63,780 nt of DNA from Schlegelella_A sp036496385. GTDB lineage: Bacteria > Pseudomonadota > Gammaproteobacteria > Burkholderiales > Burkholderiaceae_C. This document shows positions 43,884-52,519 of the stretch, piece by piece. Under the pieces are notes generated by a model that was not told where the DNA came from, made no database searches, and saw only the letters and a list, made by a program, of their open reading frames with translations. Every line of letters begins with the position of its first letter. Within the stretch, counting starts at the first letter, position 1. The stretch spans positions 1 to 63,780 of the forward strand of contig DASXLD010000025.1 in assembly GCA_036496385.1 (NCBI GenBank), written 5' to 3'. The translations under genes and the position numbers were made by a program.

Positions 43884-44630
43884 TCAGGCCGCCGCTTCGT
43901 CGACTTCGACGAACTCGTCGCCCTGGGCCGCGCCCTGCACCACCTCGTTGGCAGCGTTTGCCTTGCCCTCGAGGACGGCGTCGGCGACCGCCTTCGCGTA
44001 CAACGCGACCGCCTTCGAAGAATCGTCGTTGCCCGGGATGACGTAGTCGATGCCGATCGGCGAATGGTTCGAGTCGACGACGGCGACGATCGGGATGCCG
44101 AGCTTCTTCGCCTCGGCGACCGCGATCTTGTGGAAACCCACGTCGATCACGAACATCGCGTCGGGCAGCGCGTTCATGTCCTGGATGCCGCCGATGTCCT
44201 TCTCGAGCTTGGCGAGCTCGCGTTGGAACATCAGCGCTTCCTTCTTGATCCGGATCTCGGTGCCGGCCTCGACCTGCGCCTTCATGTCCTTCAGGCGCTT
44301 GAGCGAGCCCTTCACGGTCTTGAAGTTGGTCAGCATGCCGCCGAGCCAGCGCTGGTCGACGAAGGGCATGCCGCAGCGCTTGGCTTCCTGCGCGATCACC
44401 TCGCGCGCCTGGCGCTTGGTGCCGATCATCAGGATCGTGCCGCGGCGCGCCGTGAGCTGGCGAACGAACTTCATCGCGTCCTCGAAGAGCGGCTGCGTCT
44501 TCTCGAGGTTGATGATGTGGATCTTGTTGCGATGGCCGTAGATGTACGGGGCCATCTTGGGATTCCAGAAGCGCGTCTGGTGTCCGAAATGAACGCCGGC
44601 TTCCAGCATTTCACGCATCGTGATCGTCAT
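43884..44630 (-). CDS. rpsB: 30S ribosomal protein S2
   Basis: S2 is a late-assembly small-subunit protein that bridges head and body. The 248-residue product starts MTITMREMLEAGVHFGHQTRFWNPKM at ATG 44630, with GGA upstream. It has YIYGHRNKIHIINLEKT, CGMPFVDQRWLGGMLTNF and VAVVDSNHSPIGIDYVIPGNDD. The C-terminus is an acidic Ala/Glu tail. It is the first gene of the supercluster; a 3' hairpin precedes tsf. Confidence 0.98.
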   Translation of the reverse strand: MTITMREMLEAGVHFGHQTRFWNPKMAPYIYGHRNKIHIINLEKTQPLFEDAMKFVRQLTARRGTILMIGTKRQAREVIAQEAKRCGMPFVDQRWLGGMLTNFKTVKGSLKRLKDMKAQVEAGTEIRIKKEALMFQRELAKLEKDIGGIQDMNALPDAMFVIDVGFHKIAVAEAKKLGIPIVAVVDSNHSPIGIDYVIPGNDDSSKAVALYAKAVADAVLEGKANAANEVVQGAAQGDEFVEVDEAAA

Positions 44631-44807
44631 GAGCTTCCAAAGGTTGGTTCTAGAATCCGGCTCGAATCGCGGCACGTTCGACCTGTGCGGCGACACCTTG
44701 AAAACAGCCGGTTCGCGGATGAGGCGGCTTCCACGCCCGACTGCCGTGGCCTTCCGGATGAAGGCCGATCGGTCCGGGCTGCTCGTCCGCTCGAGGCAAA
44801 GCGCTGG

Positions 44808-44813
44808 ATTCTA
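44808..44813 (-). promoter_or_regulatory. possible -10 of rpsB
   Basis: On the minus strand TAGAAT (44813-44808, five of six matches) would start transcription near 44801 and give an rpsB leader of about 170 bases, long enough for S2 autoregulation. The -35 is poor and would lie inside the first codons of the divergent amidase gene. On the plus strand the overlapping TAGCAT (44812-44817) ends 4 bases before the amidase ATG, so the two promoters may compete. Confidence 0.35.
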
Positions 44814-44821
44814 GCATCGCG

Positions 44822-46192
44822 ATGGCCGACGACCTCACCGAAGCGCGCCGCCGGATCCTGGCGCGCGCCGCGACGGCGCGGGGGCTCGTCGACCGCGCCC
44901 TCGCGATCGCCGAGGCGCCGCCGGCCGCGGCCGCCGTCGTTGCGACGAGCGCGTCCGCCGCACGCACCGCTGCTGATTCCGCTGACACCGCCGTCGCCGC
45001 CGGGCGCGATCCCGGTGCCCTCGCCGGCCTCGCCGTCTCGGTGAAGGACCTGTTCGACGTCGCCGGCGAGGTGACGGCCGCCGGCTCGAAGATCCTGCGC
45101 GACTCGCCTCCAGCAGCGGCCGACGCGCCCGCGGTCGCCCGTTTGCGCGCCGCGGGCGCTGCCTTCATCGGCCGCACCCACATGACCGAGTTCGCGTTCT
45201 CCGGCGTCGGCCTGAATCCGCATCTGCCGCCGCTCGCCAACCCGGCGACGCTCGCGCTCGACCGGACGGCCCGCATCCCCGGCGGCTCGACCTCGGGCGG
45301 CGCCGCATCGGTCGCGACCGGCGCGGCGTGGGCCGCGCTCGGCTCCGACACCGGCGGATCGATCCGCATTCCGGCGGCGCTGCAAGGCGTCGTCGGCTTC
45401 AAGAGCACGGCACGGCTGATTCCGACCACGGGCGCCGTGCCGCTGTCGACCACGCTCGACACCGTCGCCGCGATCACCCGTTCGGTGCGCGATGCGGTCG
45501 TCGTCCACGAAGTGATCGCGGCGCGCACCGTGCGGCTCGAGCGGCGGCCGCTCGACAGCTGGCGCTTCGCAGTGCCGAGCACGATCGTCCTCGACGGCCT
45601 CGAGCCGGCCGTTGCGCGGGCATTCGAACGCAGCGTGGCCGCCTTGTCGGCGGCCGGCGCCGGCATCGCGACCATCGCGCTCGCGCCGCTCGCCGACGTC
45701 GCCTCGATCAACGCAAGCGGCGGCTTTTCGCCTGCCGAGGCGTGGGCGTTTCACCGCCACTGGCTGCTCGAGCGCGAGGCCGACTACGACCCGCGCGTCG
45801 CGCAAAGGATCCGGCGCGGCGAGAAGATGAGCGCGGCCGACTACATCGACCTGCTCGCGGCGCGGCGCGACTGGATCGTGCGCATGGAACGAGCGCTCGA
45901 AGGCATCGACGCGCTGCTGACGCCGACGGTGCCGATCGTCGCGCCGCCGCTGGCGCCGCTCGTCGGCGACGATGCCGCCTTCTTCGCGACCAACGCGCTT
46001 CTGCTGCGCAATCCGAGCATCGTCAACCTGCTCGACGGCTGCGCGCTCAGCCTGCCGTGCCAAGCCGCCGGAGAGCTCCCCGTCGGTCTCATGGTCTGGA
46101 GCCATGCCGGCCGCGACGATGACGTCCTCGCTGCGGGCCTGGCGATCGAATCCGCGCTCGCCGGCGGCGCGACGCCTTCGCCGCGCGTCTGA
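44822..46192 (+). CDS. amidase (amidase-signature family)
   Basis: A 456-residue amidase-signature hydrolase. The Ser-cisSer-Lys triad is visible: Lys in LAVSVKDLFDVAG, cis-Ser in IPGGSTSGGAAS and the nucleophile Ser in GSDTGGSIRIPAALQG. The substrate is unknown. There is no GatB or GatC gene nearby, so a GatA role is unlikely, and stand-alone members of this family act on diverse amides. No Shine-Dalgarno precedes the ATG; TAGCAT ends 4 bases before it, so it may be leaderless. dadA starts 2 bases after its stop. Confidence 0.92.
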   Translation: MADDLTEARRRILARAATARGLVDRALAIAEAPPAAAAVVATSASAARTAADSADTAVAAGRDPGALAGLAVSVKDLFDVAGEVTAAGSKILRDSPPAAADAPAVARLRAAGAAFIGRTHMTEFAFSGVGLNPHLPPLANPATLALDRTARIPGGSTSGGAASVATGAAWAALGSDTGGSIRIPAALQGVVGFKSTARLIPTTGAVPLSTTLDTVAAITRSVRDAVVVHEVIAARTVRLERRPLDSWRFAVPSTIVLDGLEPAVARAFERSVAALSAAGAGIATIALAPLADVASINASGGFSPAEAWAFHRHWLLEREADYDPRVAQRIRRGEKMSAADYIDLLAARRDWIVRMERALEGIDALLTPTVPIVAPPLAPLVGDDAAFFATNALLLRNPSIVNLLDGCALSLPCQAAGELPVGLMVWSHAGRDDDVLAAGLAIESALAGGATPSPRV

Positions 46193-46194
46193 GC

Positions 46195-47535
46195 ATGCAG
46201 GTGGCCGTCATCGGGGCCGGCGTGATCGGCGTGACGACGGCCTACGAGCTGGCGACGGACGGGCACGACGTGACCGTCTTCGAGCGTCGCGGCACCGTCG
46301 CCGGCGGCTGCAGCTTCGCCAATGCCGGCCTGGTCGCGCCCGGCTACGTGTCGCCCTGGGCGGCGCCCGGAATGCCCGCCAAGGTCGTCCGCCACCTCTT
46401 CTCGGAACATGCCCCGGTGCGGATCGCGGGCCCCCTCGACGCTGCCACGCTCGGCTGGGTCTGGCGCTGGTGGCGCGCTTGCAATCCCGCGGCATATCGC
46501 GTCAACCGCGCTCGCATGCACCGCCTCGCCCACTTCAGCCGCGAGCGGCTGCAGCAGCTGACGCAGCGGCTGCATCTCGACTTCGAGCGCGCGCAGGGCT
46601 TTCTCGTTCTCTTGCGCAGCGCGCGCGAGATGGCGCTTGCCGAGACCGGTGCGCGCACACTCGCCGAGCTCGGCGCCGCGCCGGCCATCCTCGACGCCGC
46701 TGGCTGTCGCGCGATCGAGCCCGGGCTCAATCCCGAAACGCCGCTCTTCGCCGGCCTGTATTCGAAGGACGACGAGGTCGGCAATTGCCGCGAGTTCACG
46801 CACCTGCTGCGCAAGGAAGCTGCGCAGGCAGGCGCGCGCTTTCGCTTCAACGCCCGGGTCGAGGTGATCCAGGCCGGCAATCGGCCCTCGCTGCGCGTGC
46901 TGCAGGCGCCGCACGATGCGCGCGACGAGGCGCTGCGCGCGCGCGACTCGAGCGGCTGGTCGGACACGCAGCCCGAGCCCGGGGAGACCAGCGAGCCGAG
47001 CTTCGATGCGATCGTCGTCAGCGCCGCGGTCGAGTCGCGCCACCTGCTGCGGCCGCTCGGCATCCGGCTGCCGCTGCTCGCGATCCACGGCTACTCGGTG
47101 ACGGCGCCGCTGCGCCACGACGATGCCCATCTCCACCTCGAACCCCGCGCAGCACTGATGGACGAGCGCTACAAGGTCGCGATCAGCAGGCTCGGCCAAC
47201 GCGTGCGCGTCGCCGGCAGCGCCGAGATCGGCGGCGATCCCGAGCGACAGAGCGAGCGCGCCCAGGCCACGCTCGACAAGGTGCTCGACGACTGGTTTCC
47301 CGGCGTGACCCGGCGCGACGCGGCGCAACGCTGGAAAGGCGCGCGACCGATGCTGCCCGACGGGCCGCCGGTGCTCGGGCCGAGTGGTGCCGAAGGGATC
47401 TGGCTCAACGTCGGCCACGGCGGCAGCGGCTGGGCGCTCGCGGCAGGGTCGGCGCGCCTCGTCGCCGACGCCATCGCCGGTCGCAAGACGCCGATCGGGA
47501 TCGACGGCCTCGGCGTCGAACGGTTGCGGGCATGA
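46195..47535 (+). CDS. dadA: D-amino acid dehydrogenase small subunit (DadA-like)
   Basis: A 446-residue FAD enzyme of the DAO family, oxidising D-amino acids to keto acids with electrons passed to the respiratory chain. It has the FAD motif VAVIGAGVIGVTTAYELA, GGCSFANAGLVAPGYVSPWAAPGMP, and the C-terminal LNVGHGGSGWALAAGSARLVAD. An extra stretch of ~25 polar residues (about 235-262, including SSGWSDTQPEPGETSEP) interrupts the region before FDAIVVSAAVESRHLLRPLG. Its stop overlaps the start of the nnr gene (ATGA). Confidence 0.92.
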   Translation: MQVAVIGAGVIGVTTAYELATDGHDVTVFERRGTVAGGCSFANAGLVAPGYVSPWAAPGMPAKVVRHLFSEHAPVRIAGPLDAATLGWVWRWWRACNPAAYRVNRARMHRLAHFSRERLQQLTQRLHLDFERAQGFLVLLRSAREMALAETGARTLAELGAAPAILDAAGCRAIEPGLNPETPLFAGLYSKDDEVGNCREFTHLLRKEAAQAGARFRFNARVEVIQAGNRPSLRVLQAPHDARDEALRARDSSGWSDTQPEPGETSEPSFDAIVVSAAVESRHLLRPLGIRLPLLAIHGYSVTAPLRHDDAHLHLEPRAALMDERYKVAISRLGQRVRVAGSAEIGGDPERQSERAQATLDKVLDDWFPGVTRRDAAQRWKGARPMLPDGPPVLGPSGAEGIWLNVGHGGSGWALAAGSARLVADAIAGRKTPIGIDGLGVERLRA

Positions 47536-49070
47536 GCAGCATCGAGCGGATCGACTCCAGTGTCAGCCGGGTCGCGCTGCTCGGCCAGGCCGCGACCCGT
47601 CGGGGCGAGAGCGCCGCGCTCGCGGCAGTGGCGCCATTCGCCTTGATGGAGCGCGCCGGCGATGCGGTCGCGCGTCTCGCCCTCGCCATCGCGCCGCATG
47701 CGCAGCGCGTCGTCGTGTTCGCCGGCCCGGGCAACAACGGCGGCGACGGCATCGAAGCAGCAACGCGCCTGCGAGCGATGGGCAAGCGCGCGACGGTGCT
47801 GCGCGTCGGCGCGAAGTCGTCGCCGCCGGCCGATGCCGCACACGCGCTCGCCCGCGCCGTCGCCGCCGGCGTCGCGATCGTCGACTGGAGCGGCGGTACG
47901 GCCGGCGCGGACGAAGACGCGGATCTCGTCGTCGACGCTCTGCTCGGCATCGGTGCCGCGCGCGCCCCCAACGGCGATCTTGCCGCCGCGATCGCGCACA
48001 TCGCCGGTCACGCGAGGCAGGGCGCACGGGTCCTCGCCGTCGACGTGCCGTCGGGGCTCGACGTCGACCGCGGCCAGCCGATCGGCACGGCGTGCGTCGT
48101 CGCCCACGACACGCTGACGCTGATCGCGCCCAAGCCCGGGCTTTTCACCGGCAGCGGGCGTGACCACGCCGGCCGCGTCTGGTGCGCGCCGATCGGCATC
48201 GATGCCGATGGCGCCGAGCCCGACGCGTGGCTGGTCGGCCGGCGCGATCCGTCGTGCATGCTCGCGCCGCGCCCACAGGCGTCGCACAAAGGAAGCTTCG
48301 GCGACGTTGCGATCGTCGGCGGTGCGCCCGGGATGGCCGGTGCAGCGTGGCTCGCAGCGCGCGCTGCCCACGCCGCCGGCGCCGGCCGCGTCTTTGTCGA
48401 TCTCGTTCGTGACGACGGCGCACCGGCGCCGCACGACGGGTTCGATCCGACGCGGCCCGAGCTGATGGTGCGGCCCGGCTGGTCGGCCGGCGACGCCGCG
48501 GTCGTCCAGGCGACCACCGTCGTCTGCGGCTGCGGCGGCGGCGACGCGGTGCGCAGCCGGCTGCCGCGGTTGCTCTCCCTCGCGCCGCGTCTCGTCCTCG
48601 ACGCCGATGCCCTCAACGCGATCGCGGCCGACGCGTCGCTCCTCGCCCTCACCGCTGCGCGCCAGGCACGCGGGCTGGCGACGATCCTCACTCCCCACCC
48701 GCTCGAGGCCGCACGGCTGCTCGCCGCCACGGCCGCGGCGGTGCAAGGCGATCGTGTCGGCGCGGCGCGGCAGCTCGCGGCGCGCTGCCGCGCGGTCGTC
48801 GTCCTCAAGGGCTCGGGAACCGTGATCGCTGCCGGTGACGCCGTGCCGCGCATCAACGCCACCGGCAACGCCTCGCTCGCCAGCGCCGGCACCGGCGACG
48901 TCCTGGCCGGCTGGATCGGCGGCCGCTGGGCCGCGAGCCGCGCCGCCGCCTTCGATGTCGCGACCCTCGGCGTCGTCGAGCACGGCGCGGCCGCCGAGCC
49001 CGAGCGCAGCGGCGCCGTTCGCGCCGCCGACCTCGTCGAGGCGCTGTACCGGCAGTCGCGCGGCGGCTGA
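47532..49070 (+). CDS. nnr: bifunctional NAD(P)HX epimerase / dehydratase
   Basis: This enzyme repairs hydrated NADH and NADPH. The 512-residue fusion has an N-terminal YjeF_N epimerase domain (VVVFAGPGNNGGDGIEAATRL, AVDVPSGLDVDRGQP) and a C-terminal ribokinase-like ADP/ATP-dependent dehydratase domain (SFGDVAIVGGAPGMAGAAWLAA, ILTPHPLEAARLL, VVLKGSGTVIAAGD, NASLASAGTGDVLAGWIGG). The start overlaps the dadA stop as ATGA. Making it in an operon with a flavin dehydrogenase may be only historical. Confidence 0.94.
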   Translation: MSSIERIDSSVSRVALLGQAATRRGESAALAAVAPFALMERAGDAVARLALAIAPHAQRVVVFAGPGNNGGDGIEAATRLRAMGKRATVLRVGAKSSPPADAAHALARAVAAGVAIVDWSGGTAGADEDADLVVDALLGIGAARAPNGDLAAAIAHIAGHARQGARVLAVDVPSGLDVDRGQPIGTACVVAHDTLTLIAPKPGLFTGSGRDHAGRVWCAPIGIDADGAEPDAWLVGRRDPSCMLAPRPQASHKGSFGDVAIVGGAPGMAGAAWLAARAAHAAGAGRVFVDLVRDDGAPAPHDGFDPTRPELMVRPGWSAGDAAVVQATTVVCGCGGGDAVRSRLPRLLSLAPRLVLDADALNAIAADASLLALTAARQARGLATILTPHPLEAARLLAATAAAVQGDRVGAARQLAARCRAVVVLKGSGTVIAAGDAVPRINATGNASLASAGTGDVLAGWIGGRWAASRAAAFDVATLGVVEHGAAAEPERSGAVRAADLVEALYRQSRGG

Positions 49071-49090
49071 GGCAGCGCCCGCGCCGCAGC

Positions 49091-49999
49091 TCAGCGCTGC
49101 GCTTGCATCGCCTTCGCGATCTCGAGCGCACCCTGGGCGGCGCCGCTTTCCGGCACGGCCTCGCCGGCGCGGTCGGAGATCTCGTCGAGGCGCTCGGCGA
49201 TCTGCTCCGCGGCGTCGGCGCCGTTGCCGACGTGGATGCCGTGCGTCAGCGTCACGTATGCGCGCTCGAACGAACCGGCGCCTGCACAGACGATGGCGCG
49301 CGTCGGCGCGTCGGCGGCGACGAGCGCGAGCAGCGCCGGCGTCACCGCGCTCGCGTCGAGCAGGCGCAGCACCGCTTCGGACATCAGGCCTTCGGTCATC
49401 CGCGTCGCTGCGGTCGGCGCCAGGCAGTTGACGCGGATATCGTGCTTCGCGCCCTCGAGCGAGAGCGTCTGCATCAGGCCGACCAGCGCCATCTTGGCGG
49501 CGCCGTAGTTCGACTGGCCGAAGTTGCCGTAGAGGCCGGTCGACGAGGTCGTCATGACGATGCGACCGTAGTTCTGCGTCCGCATCGTTTCCCACACCGC
49601 CTTCGAGCAGTGCACCGCACCCATCAGGTGGACGTCCATGACGAGGCGGAAGTCGGCGAGATCCATCTTCGCGAAGCTCTTGTCACGCAGGATGCCGGCG
49701 TTGTTGACGAGGATGTCGACCCGACCAAACTCGGCGAGTGCCGCCTGGACCATTGCCTGCACCGCGCTCCAGTCGGTCACCGAGGCGCCGTTCGCGATCG
49801 CCTTGCCGCCGGCGGCGCGGATCTCGTCGGCGACGGCATTGGCCGCCGTCGGCGTGCCGCCGCTGCCGTCGACCAGGCCGCCGAGGTCGTTGACCACGAC
49901 CGCGGCGCCGCGCGCCGCCAGCGCGAGCGCATGCAGGCGGCCGAGGCCGCCGCCCGCGCCCGTCACGACCGCCACCTTGCCGTCGAATCGAATCGTCAT
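49091..49999 (-). CDS. SDR oxidoreductase, peroxisomal-multifunctional-enzyme (HSD17B4) type
   Basis: A 302-residue short-chain dehydrogenase. The cofactor loop is VVTGAGGGLGRLHALALAARG, followed by VVVNDLGG, which with the insert GLVDGSGGTPTAA marks the HSD17B4 / 3-hydroxyacyl-CoA dehydrogenase subgroup. The catalytic Ser-Tyr-Lys are in MTTSSTGLYGNFGQSNYGAAKMAL and DILVNNAGILRDKSFAKM is present. A fatty acyl-CoA or steroid-like role is likely but not proven. GAGGGAGC precedes the ATG at 49999. It follows rnr by 32 bases, where rlmB is commonly found. Confidence 0.9.
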   Translation of the reverse strand: MTIRFDGKVAVVTGAGGGLGRLHALALAARGAAVVVNDLGGLVDGSGGTPTAANAVADEIRAAGGKAIANGASVTDWSAVQAMVQAALAEFGRVDILVNNAGILRDKSFAKMDLADFRLVMDVHLMGAVHCSKAVWETMRTQNYGRIVMTTSSTGLYGNFGQSNYGAAKMALVGLMQTLSLEGAKHDIRVNCLAPTAATRMTEGLMSEAVLRLLDASAVTPALLALVAADAPTRAIVCAGAGSFERAYVTLTHGIHVGNGADAAEQIAERLDEISDRAGEAVPESGAAQGALEIAKAMQAQR

Positions 50000-50031
50000 G
50001 CTCCCTCTGCCAGATCTCGTTGGTGTTGGCT

Positions 50032-52299
50032 TCAGCGCCGCGGCGTGCCACGCGCGCCGCTGCGGCCGCTGGCGATCTTGCGCACCGCAGGCTTGCCGTT
50101 GCGCGCCGGCCGCAACGTCGTACCCGACCGCGCGCGCACCTTCGCCTTGGTGGCCGCCTTGACACCACGGTCGGCCTCCTTCAAGGCGACGATCTCGCTC
50201 GTCACGGCGTCGTTGCGCTCGACCGCCTTCTCGCGGCGAGAGCGCAGCGCACCGGCGACGTCTTCGCCATCGCGGACGAGGCGGAAATCGATCTTGCGGC
50301 CGTCGAGGTCGACGCGGCTGACCTGGACGCGCACCCGCGTGCCGACGACGTAGCGGATCCCCGAACGTTCGCCGCGCAGCTCCTGGCGGACTTCGTCGAA
50401 GCGGAAGTACTCGCCGCCGAGCTCGGTGACGTGGACGAGCCCTTCGACATAGAGACCGTCGAGCTGGACGAAGAGCCCGAAGCTCGTCACCGCACTGACG
50501 GCGCCGCCGAACTCCTCGCCGAGGTGCTCGCGCATGTAGCGGCACTTGAGCCACGCCTCGACGTCGCGCGATGCCTCGTCGGCGCGGCGCTCGTTGGCGC
50601 TGCAGTGCGCGCCCGCGATCTCCCACGCCTCGAGCTCGCCGCCCGGCGCGAGCGGCGGCAGCGCGGCTGCCCCCGGGCGCGCGTTCTTCGCCGTCTTGGC
50701 GGACCTGGCCAGGCGCGCCTTCTTCGCCGGCTCGCCTTCAGTGCGGGCGCCGATCGGGTAGCGGCGGCTCTCGAGCAGCGCCTTGATGACGCGGTGCACG
50801 AGCAGATCCGGATAGCGTCGGATCGGGCTCGTGAAGTGCGTATAGGCCTCGTAGGCAAGGCCGAAGTGGCCGATGTTCTTGCTCGTGTAGATCGCCTGCT
50901 GCATCGAGCGCAGCAGCATCTGGTGGATCTGTGCCGCGTCGGCCCGCTCCTTGGTCGCTGTCGCGATCGCCTGGTACTCGGCTGGCTTGGGGTCGTCGCT
51001 GATCGACAGTCCCAGGCCGAGCGCGCGCAAGTAGTTCTGCAGCAGCGTCTTCTTCTCCGGCGTCGGCCCCTCGTGGACACGGTAGAGCGCAGGATGCTTG
51101 GCGCGCGCGATGAAGTCCGCCGAGCAGACGTTGGCCGCGAGCATCGACTCCTCGATCAATCGATGCGCCTCGTTGCGCGTCCGCGGGATGATCTTGTCGA
51201 TCCTGCCGTTCTCGTCGCAGACGATCTGCGTCTCGGTGGTCTCGAAGTCGATCGCGCCGCGCTGGATACGCGCCTTCAGCAGCGCGCGGTAGACGTCGTG
51301 CAGGTCGAGCAGGTGCGGCACCAGCGCGCTCCGGCGCGCTGCCTCGGGGCCGCGCGTGTTGGCGAGGATCGCCGCGACCTCGGTGTACGTCAGGCGCGCT
51401 GCCGAGCGAATGGTCGCCGGGAAGAACTGGTACGCGTGGACTTCGCCATGGTCGCCGACAAGCATGTCGCAGACCATCGCCAGGCGCTCGACTTCGGGGT
51501 TCAGCGAGCACAAGCCGTTCGACAATTTCTCGGGCAGCATCGGAATGACGCGGCGCGGGAAATAGACCGACGTCGCGCGCTCGTAGGCGTCGAGGTCGAT
51601 CGGCTCGCCGGGGCGAACGTAGTGGCTGACGTCGGCGATCGCGACGAGCAGGCGCCAGCCGTTCTCGGTTTTCGACTTGCCGATCCGCGCCGGCTCGCAG
51701 TAGACGGCGTCGTCGAAGTCGCGCGCGTCTTCGCCGTCGATGGTGACGAGCGGGACGTCGGTCAGATCGATGCGGCCCTTGCGGTCGGCGGTCTTGACCT
51801 CGCCCGGCAACGCGGCCGCCTGCGCCAGCGCCGCCGCCGAGAAGACGTGCGGCACTTCGTACTTGCGCACCGCAATCTCGATCTCCATGCCGGGATCGTC
51901 GATCTCGCCGAGGACCTCGGTGACGCGGCCGACGGGCTGCGAGTGCATCGAAGGCGGCTCCATGAGCTCGATCGCAACGACCTGGCCGGCCTTCGCGTCG
52001 GCGATGCCGTTCTTCGGCACGATGATGTCCTGGCCGTAGCGCTTGTCCTCGGGCGCGAGCAGCCAGATGCCGCTCTCGTGCAGCAGGCGGCCGATGATCG
52101 GCGCCTTCTTGCGCTCGAGGATTTCGAGGACGCGCCCTTCGGGCCTCGTCTTCTTGTCGTAGCGGACGATGCGCGCCCGCACGCGGTCGCCGTGCAGGAC
52201 GCTCTTCATTTCCTGCGGCGCGAGAAAGATGTCGGCCTGACGGTCGTCGCGGACGACGAAACCGTGGCCGTCGCGGTGGCCCTGGACCGTGCCTTCCAC
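50032..52299 (-). CDS. rnr: ribonuclease R, lacking the N-terminal helix-turn-helix domain
   Basis: RNase R is a processive 3'-5' exoribonuclease that degrades structured RNA. Seen are a cold-shock domain (VQGHRDGHGFVVRDD, MKSVLHGDRVRARIV), the RNB catalytic core with VTIDGEDARDFDDAVYCE, the RRYPDLLVHRVIKALL region, a C-terminal S1 domain (FGLFVQLDGLYVEGLVHV) and a basic Lys/Arg/Ala tail. The ~60-80 residues normally before the first cold-shock domain are missing: the frame runs back only to tRNA-Leu on the other strand. No ATG is available. GTG at 52299 is my choice (755 residues), though a non-standard start up to ~52370 is possible. Confidence 0.9.
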   Translation of the reverse strand: MEGTVQGHRDGHGFVVRDDRQADIFLAPQEMKSVLHGDRVRARIVRYDKKTRPEGRVLEILERKKAPIIGRLLHESGIWLLAPEDKRYGQDIIVPKNGIADAKAGQVVAIELMEPPSMHSQPVGRVTEVLGEIDDPGMEIEIAVRKYEVPHVFSAAALAQAAALPGEVKTADRKGRIDLTDVPLVTIDGEDARDFDDAVYCEPARIGKSKTENGWRLLVAIADVSHYVRPGEPIDLDAYERATSVYFPRRVIPMLPEKLSNGLCSLNPEVERLAMVCDMLVGDHGEVHAYQFFPATIRSAARLTYTEVAAILANTRGPEAARRSALVPHLLDLHDVYRALLKARIQRGAIDFETTETQIVCDENGRIDKIIPRTRNEAHRLIEESMLAANVCSADFIARAKHPALYRVHEGPTPEKKTLLQNYLRALGLGLSISDDPKPAEYQAIATATKERADAAQIHQMLLRSMQQAIYTSKNIGHFGLAYEAYTHFTSPIRRYPDLLVHRVIKALLESRRYPIGARTEGEPAKKARLARSAKTAKNARPGAAALPPLAPGGELEAWEIAGAHCSANERRADEASRDVEAWLKCRYMREHLGEEFGGAVSAVTSFGLFVQLDGLYVEGLVHVTELGGEYFRFDEVRQELRGERSGIRYVVGTRVRVQVSRVDLDGRKIDFRLVRDGEDVAGALRSRREKAVERNDAVTSEIVALKEADRGVKAATKAKVRARSGTTLRPARNGKPAVRKIASGRSGARGTPRR

Positions 52300-52378
52300 C
52301 TCGGCAAGCAGCTCGCTGCCGGCAGTGGAGGTCTTCGATGTTGTTGCTTTGATGATAAAGTCCGTGGTTGCCTGAGAT

Positions 52379-52463
<85 letters not shown>

Positions 52464-52484
52464 AAAGAACGTCAGAGGAAAAGC

Positions 52485-52513
52485 GGGCCGGCCTTTGCCG
52501 GCCCTTCTCTTTT
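52485..52513. terminator. bidirectional terminator between tRNA-Leu and the phosphoribosyltransferase
   Basis: GGGCCGGC, loop CTTT, GCCGGCCC (52485-52504), then TTCTCTTTT on the plus strand, ends tRNA-Leu transcription. Read on the minus strand the same hairpin, followed by GCTTTTCC, could end the purA-phosphoribosyltransferase transcript, which stops at 52520. The two units converge here, so a shared terminator fits. Confidence 0.8.
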
Positions 52514-52519
52514 GGGTTT

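Noticed and set aside
44822..46192. Amidase as GatA
   Set aside because: No gatB or gatC nearby, and it is in an operon with dadA.
47169..49595. An 808-residue frame antisense to nnr and dadA
   Set aside because: Shadow frame spanning two well-supported genes.
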